Source of the DNA: Bacteroidales bacterium UBA6397 | GTDB lineage: Bacteria > Bacteroidota > Bacteroidia > Bacteroidales > UBA932 | Length of the DNA: 64,000 bases | Direction: 5' to 3' | Assembly (NCBI GenBank): GCA_002439875.1 | Contig: DJQB01000030.1 | Span: 38,045-102,044, forward strand | In this document: in pieces, positions 8,405-17,353 of the stretch | Layout of the letters: each line of letters starts with the position of its first letter | Numbering within the stretch: the stretch's first letter is position 1 | Notes under the pieces: model-generated | What the model was told of the DNA's origin: nothing | Seen by the model: the letters and a program-made list of their open reading frames with translations, nothing else | Database searches by the model: none | Position numbers and translations under genes: made by a program

Positions 8405-9811
8405 ATGAACAATATGGAAATATTCAAGAATATATTCAAGTGTGCCGCCGCTCTTGCGCTTGCCATGGGTGCCGCCGGCTGCAAAGGCTATCTCAGCGTC
8501 CAGCCGCAGGGAGAGGTCATCCCGGAGACAGACGAAGAGTTCACCGCCATCATCCACAACCACCTGCGCGACATTGAAGGCGGAGGCGATGAATATGTCA
8601 TCGGGAACATGGACGCTCTGACGTTCCTTGAAGGCTGCGCCGACAATCTGGACGCCAACATCCGCACGGGCTCCAACCTTACGTTCTTCGCCGGCGAGGA
8701 GATAGACAGCCGGCAGAGGGTCTATGAGGAAAGCTGGGAGGTTGTCCGTGACTGCAACATCGTGATTGAGAACATGAAAGACCGGACCTCCGACATCGCG
8801 CTCGGCGCCCTTTCGGCGGCATATTCAATGAAAGGGATCGTCTATTACAACCTGCTGCGGGAGTTCTGCCAGCCGTGGCCGGACTCAAAGGCCGGAGAAT
8901 TGCCTGGCATTCCGATCGTGGACAGGTTCAACATCAACGACAAGCCTTCGCGCGGAACGATCCGCCAGACCTACGACTACACGAAGGCCCAGTTCGAAGC
9001 CGCGCTCGCGTTGAATCCGACTGACCCCAAGTACATATTCACGGAATGGATCATCAAGGCCTACGAGGCGAAGCTTGAGTTCTGGTGCCAGAATTGGGAC
9101 AGCGTCATCTCGCTCTGCGAGGACATCATCACCCACAGCGGAATATCCCTGACCCCGGTTTCTGAATATGCCGACATGATCAACGCACAGTATGACGCGA
9201 AGGGAGAGGTGCTTGTCCGCTCGCACATCAACAACTCCAGCGAACTGGACTGGTACTTCAGCTACACGAAAAGCTATCTGGCCTCCAGACCCGCAAGCGC
9301 CAGACTCATCAGATTGTTCGGCGACAAGCCCTGGGATGATGTCCGCTATGCGGCCAGTTTCAACAGCAAAAGGATGAATGTCAAGACTCCGGAATGCAAG
9401 GTGCGCCTATCCGAGATCGTTCTGATGCTCTCCGAGGCATATTACCACAAAGGTGACAACACCTCCGCCCTCAAATGGCTGAACGAGCTGCGCCGGAACA
9501 GAATCAAGAACGTCACCGGCCTGACAATGGCTACTCTTCCGGAACTACGGGATGGTGAAAGAATCGTCGTGGACTGCACCGGCAAGGCCGTCACTCCCCT
9601 GCTTCAAGCCATTTTCGATGAAAGGCGCAAGGAACTCTATATGGAGGGAGACCGGTGGTATGAACTCAAGCGCAACGGCCGTCCGGAGTGGTGGGTTATA
9701 AGCAACGGACTGAAATACACCACGAAAGAGTACCTATACACCTCTCCGATCTCGAAATCCGATGTGGATCTGAATCCTGGGTTGGAGCAAAACCCAGGCT
9801 ATGTTTATTAG
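8405..9811 (+). CDS. SusD/RagB-type surface lipoprotein
   Basis: This 468-residue lipoprotein starts 10 bases after susC and forms the lid of the SusCD importer at the cell surface. A lipobox ends in AAGC at about residue 26. The mature start KGYLSVQPQGEV is typical of SusD. TPR-like helical segments follow, then the C-terminal family motif FDERRKELYMEGDRWYELKR. It is somewhat shorter than most SusD proteins (500-600 residues). A second ATG at codon 4 is also possible as start. The pairing with susC is clear, but ligand specificity cannot be read from the sequence. Confidence 0.93.
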   Translation: MNNMEIFKNIFKCAAALALAMGAAGCKGYLSVQPQGEVIPETDEEFTAIIHNHLRDIEGGGDEYVIGNMDALTFLEGCADNLDANIRTGSNLTFFAGEEIDSRQRVYEESWEVVRDCNIVIENMKDRTSDIALGALSAAYSMKGIVYYNLLREFCQPWPDSKAGELPGIPIVDRFNINDKPSRGTIRQTYDYTKAQFEAALALNPTDPKYIFTEWIIKAYEAKLEFWCQNWDSVISLCEDIITHSGISLTPVSEYADMINAQYDAKGEVLVRSHINNSSELDWYFSYTKSYLASRPASARLIRLFGDKPWDDVRYAASFNSKRMNVKTPECKVRLSEIVLMLSEAYYHKGDNTSALKWLNELRRNRIKNVTGLTMATLPELRDGERIVVDCTGKAVTPLLQAIFDERRKELYMEGDRWYELKRNGRPEWWVISNGLKYTTKEYLYTSPISKSDVDLNPGLEQNPGYVY

Positions 9812-9835
9812 CGCAACTTACATTTTTCAAGCATT

Positions 9836-10054
9836 ATGAACACAAAAAGAAATATATTTGCTATATTAGTCGCCGTTTTTATCGGCACAACCCTTTGTGG
9901 ATGTTCCTATAACGAACTTCCGCCAAAGACTTCCGATGCCTCAAAAAGCTATATCAAACCGAAAGGGGAAGTTCCTACGGCCGCTGAAAGAGAGGAAGTC
10001 AAGGCCATCAAAGCCGAGTATGAAGCCGCGATCAGCACCGGCGATAGCAAGTAA
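9836..10054 (+). CDS. Small lipoprotein of the first SusC/SusD locus
   Basis: This 72-residue protein has a signal sequence and the lipobox TLCGC near residue 23. The mature chain is only about 50 residues, rich in Lys, Glu and Pro, and partly helical (EREEVKAIKAEYEAA). It begins 24 bases after susD in the same direction and is probably co-transcribed. I do not recognise a family. It may be a small accessory surface or periplasmic lipoprotein of the importer. After it comes a short hairpin (10060-10080) without a T-run. Confidence 0.7.
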   Translation: MNTKRNIFAILVAVFIGTTLCGCSYNELPPKTSDASKSYIKPKGEVPTAAEREEVKAIKAEYEAAISTGDSK

Positions 10055-10111
10055 GGTTAGCATCTGTAAGTTATAGATGCCGAATATGACTGAAAAAGTA
10101 GTGTATTATAG

Positions 10112-10119
10112 TAGTTTTG
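10112..10119 (+). promoter_or_regulatory. -7 promoter box before the 10135 lipoprotein
   Basis: TAGTTTTG matches TAnnTTTG and ends 15 bases before the ATG at 10135, predicting a very short leader. The upstream in-frame codon at 10117 overlaps the box and is therefore an unlikely start. No -33 element was found. Confidence 0.4.
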
Positions 10120-10134
10120 TTAATTTATTGCAGT

Positions 10135-11427
10135 ATGTTTAGAAGATTTCTGACATTTGTGGCGGCGGCAGCGGCTGCCGTGACAATCTCATCCTGCCAA
10201 AAGGATGACAAACCGACGGTTGAGTTCGAGAAAAGTCTATACACCGTCTACGCCAAACGCAGCGTGGATATAAATGTCATTCTCAGCGAACCTGCGGCAG
10301 AGAATGTCTCCGTGCAGATCACAACAGCCGGAGCAGTGACGGGAACTGATTTCGAGATAACTGGTAATCCCGTGACAATAAAGGCAGGAGAGACCACCGG
10401 AACGTTCAGCGTGAAGAACCTGAACCTTACCGACGCAAATCCTCTCAACCTTGGCATTGAATGCCCGTCAGGCTATAGCCTCGGGGCCAAATTCGTGACG
10501 ATTGTCACTCCTGATCCTGAGGAGACGCTTGTATATTCATTCCAGACCACCAAGGCTGATGTCCTCGGTTCATACGTCGCCAACATCAAGGTGACCGGTG
10601 TCACTTCAGGAGACAAGATCTCTCTTGGCGAGGATGTGATCATCCCTCTTAAGATCACCGGAGACGCCGCACAATACGTTGTCTTTGATTCTGAGACAAA
10701 AGCCGTTGACAAAACACCTGGACCTCACGCCGTCCTCAAGGCCGGCAAATCCACGGCCACGTTCAGGTTCTCTCTCAAAGACGGTTTCAAGGACGGAGAC
10801 AAAATCGGCGTGACTGTTGACACTGACGAGGCAGTAAGGTTCATCCCCGGAGACAACGAGAGCGCCGAGTACACCCTCTATTCAGTGAAAGTTCCGGACG
10901 CGATCCTTGGCACGTGGGCATTCAGCAAGGTGTTCGCAAAGGATGAAGTGGATTATTTCTTTGAAGAAATGGAAGACGATCCGACTCTTCTTCCGTTGAA
11001 GAACGAAGGGTTCACTCTTACCTTTTCCAAGGATGAGTCAGGTGTGGTGACCGTAACGCCTAACGACAAAGGCGATTTCGCAAACTATTTCAGAGAGGCC
11101 ACAGTGACTCCGACAGAGCCTAAGAATTATTCCACAGATGGTACGGTCATCGGTAAGAACACAGTTTCAGAATGCACGATGTTCATGGGCAGCGATGGCT
11201 ACAAAGTCCACACCAACATGTACTACCTGCTTTCAACGGCCAACAGGGCTTTCAGCAAGGCCGAGGAGAAGATCGGTGAGTCTGTCATCGTGTTCACAAT
11301 CATTGACGGAAACCTGATTGTCGAATTCCGTGACTATGACAAACCTCCATTCGGAGAGAACTGGTGGAGCGACAACAAGTTCGACGCCGACATGTTCAGC
11401 TTCGCATCCCTCTTCGTAAAGCAGTAA
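10135..11427 (+). CDS. Lipoprotein with Calx-beta-like repeats
   Basis: This 430-residue predicted surface lipoprotein has the lipobox TISSC, with mature start QKDDKP. The first half holds two beta-sandwich-like segments of about 110 residues. The sequences FEITGNPVTIKAGETTGTFS and the later AVLKAGKSTATFRFSLKDG recall Calx-beta or DUF4843-type repeats. The C-terminal 170 residues start at ILGTWAFSKVF and resemble a lipocalin-like domain. It takes the place that SusE/SusF-like ligand-binding lipoproteins occupy in such loci. A perfect 12-bp terminator follows. Domain names are suggestions from pattern only. Confidence 0.75.
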   Translation: MFRRFLTFVAAAAAAVTISSCQKDDKPTVEFEKSLYTVYAKRSVDINVILSEPAAENVSVQITTAGAVTGTDFEITGNPVTIKAGETTGTFSVKNLNLTDANPLNLGIECPSGYSLGAKFVTIVTPDPEETLVYSFQTTKADVLGSYVANIKVTGVTSGDKISLGEDVIIPLKITGDAAQYVVFDSETKAVDKTPGPHAVLKAGKSTATFRFSLKDGFKDGDKIGVTVDTDEAVRFIPGDNESAEYTLYSVKVPDAILGTWAFSKVFAKDEVDYFFEEMEDDPTLLPLKNEGFTLTFSKDESGVVTVTPNDKGDFANYFREATVTPTEPKNYSTDGTVIGKNTVSECTMFMGSDGYKVHTNMYYLLSTANRAFSKAEEKIGESVIVFTIIDGNLIVEFRDYDKPPFGENWWSDNKFDADMFSFASLFVKQ

Positions 11428-11462
11428 TCTACAGAGATATACATAAGAAGTTTCAAGAATGA

Positions 11463-11496
11463 ACGAGGACGGCTATTAATTGTCAGCCGTCCTCGT
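11463..11496 (+). terminator. Intrinsic terminator after the first SusC/SusD locus
   Basis: A perfect 12-bp stem (ACGAGGACGGCT with AGCCGTCCTCGT) has a 10-base loop and is followed by ATTGTTG, a weak T-run. It lies 35 bases after the last gene of the locus. Confidence 0.8.
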
Positions 11497-11589
11497 ATTG
11501 TTGCGTAACAGCCCTATTCTCTCCCCCATAATGTTGTTGGGTATAAGTCTCGGGGACGGTAACGGACTTTCGGCGTCCGTGGCTCAATG

Positions 11590-11633
11590 AAAACGAAAAA
11601 GCGAGTCAGGCGCGATATATCCTAACTCGCTTT
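11590..11633 (-). terminator. Intrinsic terminator on the minus strand
   Basis: The minus strand reads AAAGCGAGT, then AGG, a 10-base loop, CCT and ACTCGCTTT, followed by TTTTTCGTTTT. The stem has one mismatch. No protein gene lies upstream on this strand, which is why a small RNA is proposed. Confidence 0.75.
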
Positions 11634-11834
11634 GCGGGTTCCCGGCGCTGCGGCTATCAATCTTGTAAGTTCCAGCCTTGATCGTCGCTTACATCTCAAA
11701 GACACTTCTTATTCAATTTTGAGTAGCATACCACTCTCGTATTTGTAAAATTTCTACTATATTTAAGGGAAAATCGAACTTTTGCAAGTATTATCGCTTT
11801 CTCATGCTCACTGGATGAAGCACATTCTCTATCG
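11590..11834 (-). ncRNA. Candidate non-coding RNA, about 240 nt
   Basis: The stretch 11497-11951 has no convincing protein gene. On the minus strand it carries a promoter (-33 and -7 elements at 11841-11870) and, about 200 bases on, a strong intrinsic terminator (11590-11633). Together they predict a transcript of roughly 240 nt. The transcript contains paired segments such as GTAAG with CTTAC around 11664-11700 and a GC-rich hairpin near 11632-11653. No known RNA family was recognised. The function is unknown and the RNA itself is an inference from its signals. Confidence 0.45.
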
Positions 11835-11840
11835 ATTTTG

Positions 11841-11870
11841 CAAAAATATTAGAGCCTCTTTTCAACCAAA
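11841..11870 (-). promoter_or_regulatory. Minus-strand promoter for the candidate RNA
   Basis: On the minus strand TTTGG at the right end and TATTTTTG (11848-11841) are 18 bases apart, a good Bacteroidetes-type promoter. It points toward the terminator at 11590-11633. Confidence 0.55.
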
Positions 11871-11951
11871 TTGCGGAAGAACCACCATTCTCAAGGAAGG
11901 TCACAGGTATCGGTATATTCGATAACTAATTATCGAATATCGGGAATTTTG

Positions 11952-11983
11952 TTTGGGATAACGAATATTTTGATGTAAGTTTG
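11952..11983 (+). promoter_or_regulatory. Promoter for the XRE-M16 unit
   Basis: TTTG at 11952-11955 and TAAGTTTG at 11976-11983 have an exact 20-base spacer. Transcription would begin near 11990, just before the regulator start at 12006. Confidence 0.8.
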
Positions 11984-12005
11984 CCGTATTGAATAATTGA
12001 ATGAT

Positions 12006-12215
12006 ATGCCTATAGTCGTCAATGTCGATGTGATGCTGGCAAGGCGGAAGATGTCCTCCGCTACCCTAGCCGAGAAGGTCGTGATCACCCAGGCTAACCT
12101 TTCCATTCTGAAGACGGGGAAGGCAAAGGCTGTCAGATTCTCCACCTTGGAGGCTGTGTGCATGGCGTTGGATTGCCAGCCTGGGGATATTCTTGAATAT
12201 ATTGATGAACAATAA
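12006..12215 (+). CDS. Small XRE-family DNA-binding regulator
   Basis: This 69-residue Cro/CI-type helix-turn-helix protein (HTH_26/YozG-like) is almost entirely the DNA-binding domain. The recognition region is TLAEKVVITQANLSILKTGK, and the C-terminus ALDCQPGDILEY is typical of the family. The open frame could begin at a TTG at 11997. The ATG at 12006 is preferred because the paralogue at 17393-17605 begins with the same residues, MPIVVNVDVMLARRKM. It lies 21 bases before the M16 peptidase gene, shares its promoter, and may regulate it or itself. It is too short for a sensor domain. Confidence 0.88.
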   Translation: MPIVVNVDVMLARRKMSSATLAEKVVITQANLSILKTGKAKAVRFSTLEAVCMALDCQPGDILEYIDEQ

Positions 12216-12236
12216 TAATCCTAAAGATAGATTAGT

Positions 12237-15062
12237 ATGAAAAGATTTTTGATTTTAGTCTCCGCTTTCCTTCTGAGTGCTTCGGCATTCATGGTAAGCG
12301 CGCAGATGCAGCAGCTTCCGAATGACCCGGCAGTCAGGGTAGGCAAGCTGGAGAACGGTCTGACCTACTACATCAGACACAATGACAAGCCGGCTGGAAG
12401 GGCTGAGTTCTACCTCGCCACCAATGTCGGAGCCATCCAGGAGACTCCTGACCAGGACGGCCTCGCGCACTTCCTTGAGCACATGTGCTTCAACGGCACG
12501 AAGAATTTTCCGGGTAAGGGCATTCTTAACTGGCTCCAAAGCATCGGAGCTTCTTTCGGTGGCAATGTCAACGCCTCCACCGGAGTTGATCAGACAACCT
12601 ATATGCTCAACAATATCCCTTTGGTAAGGGAGTCTGTTGTGGACACCTGCCTTCTTATCCTGCACGACTACTCTCATTTCGTGACGAACGATCCAGCCGA
12701 GATCGACAAGGAGCGTCCGGTGATCATCGAGGAGAGACGTTCCCGCAGAAACGCCGGGTGGAGGACTTTCGAGAAGTCCCTTCCTTACATCTATGGCGAC
12801 ACCAAATACGCCACCTGCACGCTGATCGGAAGCAAGGAAAACCTTGAGACCTTCAAGCCGGAAAGCCTTGTGAATTTCTACAAGACTTGGTATCGTCCGG
12901 ATCTTCAAGCGGTGATTGTTGTAGGAGATGTCGATGTGGATGCTGTTGAGGCCAAGATCAAGTCGATTTTCTCTGACATCCCGGCGGCAGTTGATCCAAA
13001 GCCAAAGGAGAAGATCCAGTTCAAGGAATTCACTGAGCCACGTGTGGCTGTCATCACCGATCCTGAGACGACCACAGCGTCTGTTGAAATGGTTTGGGAA
13101 AGCGAGGCCCGTGACGAGGCCCTTAACGCGACACCGGCAGGACTTATGGTTGATCTGATCGAAGAAGTGGTTCAGACTGTGATGAGCGAGCGTTTCGAGG
13201 ACATAACCTCCAAGGCTGACGCTCCGTATCTTTCCGGAAGTTTCGGTTTCGGCAAGATCTGCGAGGTCATTGAGGGTACTGATGCCAGTGTCGCCTTGAA
13301 GGAGGACAACATTCTTGGCGGATTCAAGGCTTATCTTACCGAAGTGGAGAGACTGAAGAGATACGGCTTGACAGAAGGCGAGGTGACCAGGGCTAAGGCC
13401 AACATCCTTGCCGGCTACGAAAAGGCCGCCAATCAGGCGGACACCCGGAAGAACAGTGAGTTTGTCTATCCTCTCATCAACAATTTCTTCGCCAACTACG
13501 CTTTTATGGAGCCTGGTGCCAAGTTGGATCTTGTGAAGACTATCTTCGGGCAGATCAACGCCCAGGTGATGAACCAGGTACTTGCCCAGGCCTTTGCCGA
13601 TGAGAACAGTCTCGTTGTCATCTACAGCGGCCCCGAGAAGGAAGGCATCGCCACTCCTACTGCTCAGCAGCTGCTTCAGGCCATCGAAGATGTTAAGAAG
13701 TCCGAAATAGCGGCTCCCGTCGAGGAAACCTCCAATGAGCCTCTGATGGATTCCTCTGTCTTGGAAGGTGGCAAGGTCAAGAAGACTAAGACTTCCATCT
13801 ATGACGCCACAGAGTGGGTTCTATCAAATGGAGTGAAGGTTGTTGTGCTCCCTACTGACCATAAGAAAGACCAGATCTTGTTCTCTTTATACAAGAATGG
13901 CGGCAAGAGCCTGATTCCGACCGAGGACATGCCTTCATTTGACGATAACGTTTATGGACTGTTCCTGCGCTCGCAGGGTGTGTCTAAGTTCAAGGGAACT
14001 GAACTCACCAAGATGCTGGCGGGCAAGGTAGTCACTGTCACCCCGACTGTCGGGGAGTTGTACAACGGCATCTCCGGCAACTCTTCCGTGAAGGATTTAG
14101 AGACTGCGTTCCAGCTTCTTTATCTTGAGTTTACGGAGCCAAGATTCGACCAGGAGGAATTTGACAACGCGATTGCCCAGCTCAAAGCGGTGCTCCCGAA
14201 CCTTGAGAACACACCGAACTTCGCCTTGCAGAAGAGGGTTGTGAAAACCTTGTACAACGATGATCCAAGGGAAGAGGCCATCTCGATGGAGAAAGTCGGG
14301 AAGGCGAGCCTTCAGGCCATAGAGAAGAATTACCGAAGACTCTTCGCGGACGTGGCCGGAGCCACGATGGTGATTGTGGGAGATGTCAACCTTGACACCC
14401 TGAAGCCTCTTGTCGAGAAATATGTCGGTTCTCTTCCAAAAGGAAAGAAAGCTCCTAAGTGGGCTGATGTGCAGCCGCGGCTTGTCAAGGGAAATGTTGT
14501 GGATGTCTTCGAGCAGAAGATGGAGACACCTCTCTCGACCGTGCTCCAGGTCTATAGCGACTACCGTCCATTCTCTGTCAAGGAGCAGACCCTTGCCGAA
14601 GCCGTCAGCTACATCCTCGACCAAATCTACACAGAGACTCTCCGTGAGGATGAGGGTGGCACCTATGGAGCCTCCTCAGCCAGTGAGGCGCAAAAGTATC
14701 CTGGCGGAAGATACCTACTCCAGGTCGCATTTAACAGCAAGCCTGCCATGACGGAAAAACTGAGGACTCTTGCGAAGGATGGCTTCAGGAAACTGGCTGA
14801 GGACGGACCTACCGACGAGCAGTTCACCAGGACAGTGGAGAATTTCAAGAAGAATGTGCCGGAAAAGAGGATCAACAATTCTTACTGGCTGCACAACATT
14901 CTCAACTATTTCCGTGAAGGTTATGACTACGACAAGGAGTGGGAGGAAGCTGTGAACAGCTTGACCAAGGAAGGTATCCGCGAGGCGGCCGCCAAACTCT
15001 ACAACTCCGGCAACTTCGCCGAGGTCGTTATGATGCCGGGCGAGACTACCGAGGCAGAGTAG
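12237..15062 (+). CDS. M16 family zinc metallopeptidase (pitrilysin/insulinase type)
   Basis: This 941-residue protein is secreted or periplasmic, with a signal peptide ending near VSAQ. It has the fused two-half architecture of pitrilysin-type enzymes. The N-terminal half carries the inverted zinc motif HxxEH (HFLEH, residues 78-82), and E159 is at the expected distance for the third ligand. The C-terminal half, from about residue 510, is the second M16 domain pair without a metal site. Such enzymes close around peptides and degrade them. It is co-transcribed with the small XRE regulator just upstream and followed by a terminator. The specific substrate is unknown. Confidence 0.93.
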   Translation: MKRFLILVSAFLLSASAFMVSAQMQQLPNDPAVRVGKLENGLTYYIRHNDKPAGRAEFYLATNVGAIQETPDQDGLAHFLEHMCFNGTKNFPGKGILNWLQSIGASFGGNVNASTGVDQTTYMLNNIPLVRESVVDTCLLILHDYSHFVTNDPAEIDKERPVIIEERRSRRNAGWRTFEKSLPYIYGDTKYATCTLIGSKENLETFKPESLVNFYKTWYRPDLQAVIVVGDVDVDAVEAKIKSIFSDIPAAVDPKPKEKIQFKEFTEPRVAVITDPETTTASVEMVWESEARDEALNATPAGLMVDLIEEVVQTVMSERFEDITSKADAPYLSGSFGFGKICEVIEGTDASVALKEDNILGGFKAYLTEVERLKRYGLTEGEVTRAKANILAGYEKAANQADTRKNSEFVYPLINNFFANYAFMEPGAKLDLVKTIFGQINAQVMNQVLAQAFADENSLVVIYSGPEKEGIATPTAQQLLQAIEDVKKSEIAAPVEETSNEPLMDSSVLEGGKVKKTKTSIYDATEWVLSNGVKVVVLPTDHKKDQILFSLYKNGGKSLIPTEDMPSFDDNVYGLFLRSQGVSKFKGTELTKMLAGKVVTVTPTVGELYNGISGNSSVKDLETAFQLLYLEFTEPRFDQEEFDNAIAQLKAVLPNLENTPNFALQKRVVKTLYNDDPREEAISMEKVGKASLQAIEKNYRRLFADVAGATMVIVGDVNLDTLKPLVEKYVGSLPKGKKAPKWADVQPRLVKGNVVDVFEQKMETPLSTVLQVYSDYRPFSVKEQTLAEAVSYILDQIYTETLREDEGGTYGASSASEAQKYPGGRYLLQVAFNSKPAMTEKLRTLAKDGFRKLAEDGPTDEQFTRTVENFKKNVPEKRINNSYWLHNILNYFREGYDYDKEWEEAVNSLTKEGIREAAAKLYNSGNFAEVVMMPGETTEAE

Positions 15063-15105
15063 TTTTACGAATATATTCCCGGACATTTCGTCCAGTTAAA
15101 AAGTG

Positions 15106-15144
15106 ATAGAGCCATCCCCGATTTGAGGATGGCCCTATTTTGTT
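15106..15144 (+). terminator. Intrinsic terminator after the M16 gene
   Basis: The stem is ATAG-GCCATCC with GGATGGC-CTAT, with one mismatch, followed by ATTTTGTTTGTT. It lies 43 bases past the stop. Confidence 0.8.
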
Positions 15145-15149
15145 TGTTG

Positions 15150-15190
15150 TTGTGCTTTCGGTGCTTCGGTGCTTCGACAGGCTCAGCAAC
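15150..15190 (+). repeat. Short extragenic repeat with TTCGACAGGCTCAG core
   Basis: Two copies of GGTGCTTC are followed by the 14-mer TTCGACAGGCTCAG between the M16 terminator and the convergent esterase stop. This 14-mer is known from many genomes as the core of REP-like extragenic hairpins. Only one copy was noticed in this window. Confidence 0.4.
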
Positions 15191-15195
15191 CCCTG

Positions 15196-17301
15196 TTAAA
15201 GTTCCCTGAGGAAGCGGGCCATCGAGGCGAGGAAGTCACTTCTATATTCGTGGATAGGGTCGTCACCGTACCTGACGTTCTTGAAGCCGTAGCCATGTCC
15301 GCCACTGGGGAAAGCGTGCATCTCGCAAGGCACTCCGTTCTTCACGAGGGCGTTGAAGTAACGAACCTCATTCTCCGGAGGGACACCATAGTCATTGGAA
15401 CTGAATATGATGAATGTCTTTGGAGTGTCCGTGCTGACCTGCTTGTCCAATGAATATCTTTCCTTGAGTGCCTCGTACTTCCTCTTGTCCTCGTTCCAGG
15501 TCACGAAGTCCTTGCCCTTTCTGTTGTACCAATCATATTCGGTGCCGATGAGATTGTTGAAGCTGCCTTCGTGCCAGACTCCCTTTTCCGATGAGATGAC
15601 AGGATAGACAAGGATTGAGAAATCGGGCCTCGTCACCGCATCAATGTACTGTGTGGATGCTGTGGCGGCAAGATGCCCTCCTGCCGAGAATCCCATCACA
15701 CCGATCTGCTTCACGCCCCACTCCTTAGCGTAATGACGGCAGTAACGGAACACGTTCTGCACATCGGTCAACGGAACATTCCAATGACCGTACGGCAGAC
15801 GGTATTTCAAGACAGCAGCACTGATTCCCTGACTGTTGAGCCATTCGGCCGCATACTGACCCTCATGTACGTAAGCCGTGAACCAATAGGCGCCTCCCGG
15901 GCAGATGATGACCATTTTCCCGTTAGGATTCTTCGCCAGATATAGCTCGAACCTCGCGCTGTCCCCCGTGAACTTAAGATTCATATCCTTTGTCAGTTCC
16001 TCTTTCTTTGTGCAGCCGTTGCTCTCGCCAGGGCCGAGCGTTATTCCCTCGATTCCCTTATCTACATTCTGACCTTCCGGATAGAGATAGACAACCTTGT
16101 CGGGCTTGCGGGTGAACTGTTCCCGTGCGACTTTCGGCAACTCTTTCTTCCCGTTCACACTTTCCAACTGCTGACCGAGCCATCTTTCCAAAGCTGCGGA
16201 GAACTCCGGTCTGCATGACCCCAGATTGTCCTTGTAGACTTTAGGGTCAATGCCGATGTCAGGATCAGTGAAACCCCATCCGTGGCCTCCCCTTGGATAA
16301 GTGTGAAGTTCTGCCGGAACCTTGTTCATGACGAGGGCCTGATAGAACTTTACAGAGCTGGTCACCGGTACAGTGTGGTCATAGGTGCTGACCCCAATGA
16401 ATGTCGGTGGAGTGGTAGGGGTGACATCGTGGCAGGTTGTGTACATTCTTTTCAATCCGTCATATTCATTCAGCCCATTGTACCATAGGGTGAATGTTTT
16501 GTCCTCCCTGCCGGTCCAGGATGCCTCGCCACCGAGAAGGTTGTCCACGGAGCCTTGGTGCGTCGCTTTCTCATCCATTAGGATTACAGGGTAGATCAGG
16601 GCCGCGAAATCAGGTCTGGTCGTGGAGTCCACGTACATGGTAGCGGCTGTGCTCGCAAGGTGCCCACCAGCAGAGAATCCCATCACACCGATCTGCTTGA
16701 TGCCCCAATCCTGTGAATGGTGTCTGCAGTAACGGAAAGCGTTCTGCACGTCCCGAAGCGGGACCTGATAATGTCCGTTTGGCAGTCTGGATTTAAGAAC
16801 AACGCATGCTATTCCTCTGTCGTTCATCCATTTGGCAACGTACGTTCCCTCAAGCCAAGTGGACAACCCCCAATAACCACCGCCCGGACAAGTGACAACC
16901 ATCTGACCGTTCGGATTCTTTGGAATGAATATGTCGATGCGCGCGCTGTCTGTGATGTTTTGTATTCCTCCCCATTCATCTGCCGTTTCCGGCCCTTTAA
17001 GGCCGTTTGACACCAGTGGACCCTGCGTCACTTCGACTCCGTCCTCGACTATTCCTTGATTGACATTCTGCCCTTGGGGATAGAGGAATACAGTCTTGGT
17101 GGGTGAAATCTCAATTCCTGGTTTGCCCTTCACCCTCATCTTTTCCTCTGCTGGCATAGCAGCCTTCGCCTGGGTGTTGACATAGACCACCGATCCGTCC
17201 AGAACCAGCTTGCTTTTCTTCGCTTTTCTCTGTGCGGACGCATCCGTTCCAGCGCAGACAACCATCGTCAAGACGGCCGCAAGAATAATTGCCCTCTTCA
17301 T
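15196..17301 (-). CDS. Tandem two-domain alpha/beta-hydrolase esterase, secreted
   Basis: This 701-residue protein has a signal peptide ending in DASAQ and two homologous alpha/beta-hydrolase domains, residues about 75-390 and 400-700. Both repeat the same landmarks: LYP(Q/E)GQNV, a glycine-rich CPGG oxyanion motif, DVQN(A/V)FRYCRHH/Y, the nucleophile elbow GFSAGGHLA, an acidic residue in a YDHTVP or NDYGVP segment, and a catalytic His in GGHG(W/Y)GF. Both triads look intact. The family contains acetyl-xylan esterase-like and BD-FAE-type enzymes that act on carbohydrate or small esters. No polysaccharide locus is directly adjacent, so the substrate is open. It has its own -7 box. Confidence 0.88.
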   Translation of the reverse strand: MKRAIILAAVLTMVVCAGTDASAQRKAKKSKLVLDGSVVYVNTQAKAAMPAEEKMRVKGKPGIEISPTKTVFLYPQGQNVNQGIVEDGVEVTQGPLVSNGLKGPETADEWGGIQNITDSARIDIFIPKNPNGQMVVTCPGGGYWGLSTWLEGTYVAKWMNDRGIACVVLKSRLPNGHYQVPLRDVQNAFRYCRHHSQDWGIKQIGVMGFSAGGHLASTAATMYVDSTTRPDFAALIYPVILMDEKATHQGSVDNLLGGEASWTGREDKTFTLWYNGLNEYDGLKRMYTTCHDVTPTTPPTFIGVSTYDHTVPVTSSVKFYQALVMNKVPAELHTYPRGGHGWGFTDPDIGIDPKVYKDNLGSCRPEFSAALERWLGQQLESVNGKKELPKVAREQFTRKPDKVVYLYPEGQNVDKGIEGITLGPGESNGCTKKEELTKDMNLKFTGDSARFELYLAKNPNGKMVIICPGGAYWFTAYVHEGQYAAEWLNSQGISAAVLKYRLPYGHWNVPLTDVQNVFRYCRHYAKEWGVKQIGVMGFSAGGHLAATASTQYIDAVTRPDFSILVYPVISSEKGVWHEGSFNNLIGTEYDWYNRKGKDFVTWNEDKRKYEALKERYSLDKQVSTDTPKTFIIFSSNDYGVPPENEVRYFNALVKNGVPCEMHAFPSGGHGYGFKNVRYGDDPIHEYRSDFLASMARFLREL

Positions 17302-17340
17302 ATTTTTCTGTATTTTAAATTCATTCTATGAATATGCCTG

Positions 17341-17348
17341 CAAATATA
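17341..17348 (-). promoter_or_regulatory. -7 promoter box for the tandem esterase
   Basis: The minus strand reads TATATTTG, matching TAnnTTTG, 40 bases before the esterase ATG and directly after the terminator of the upstream XRE gene. Confidence 0.5.
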
Positions 17349-17353
17349 ACGAA

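Noticed and set aside
11590..11834. tracrRNA of a type II CRISPR system
   Set aside because: There is no Cas9 gene, no CRISPR array and no matching repeat in the window, so the tracrRNA label is not supported. It is kept only as an unassigned RNA candidate.
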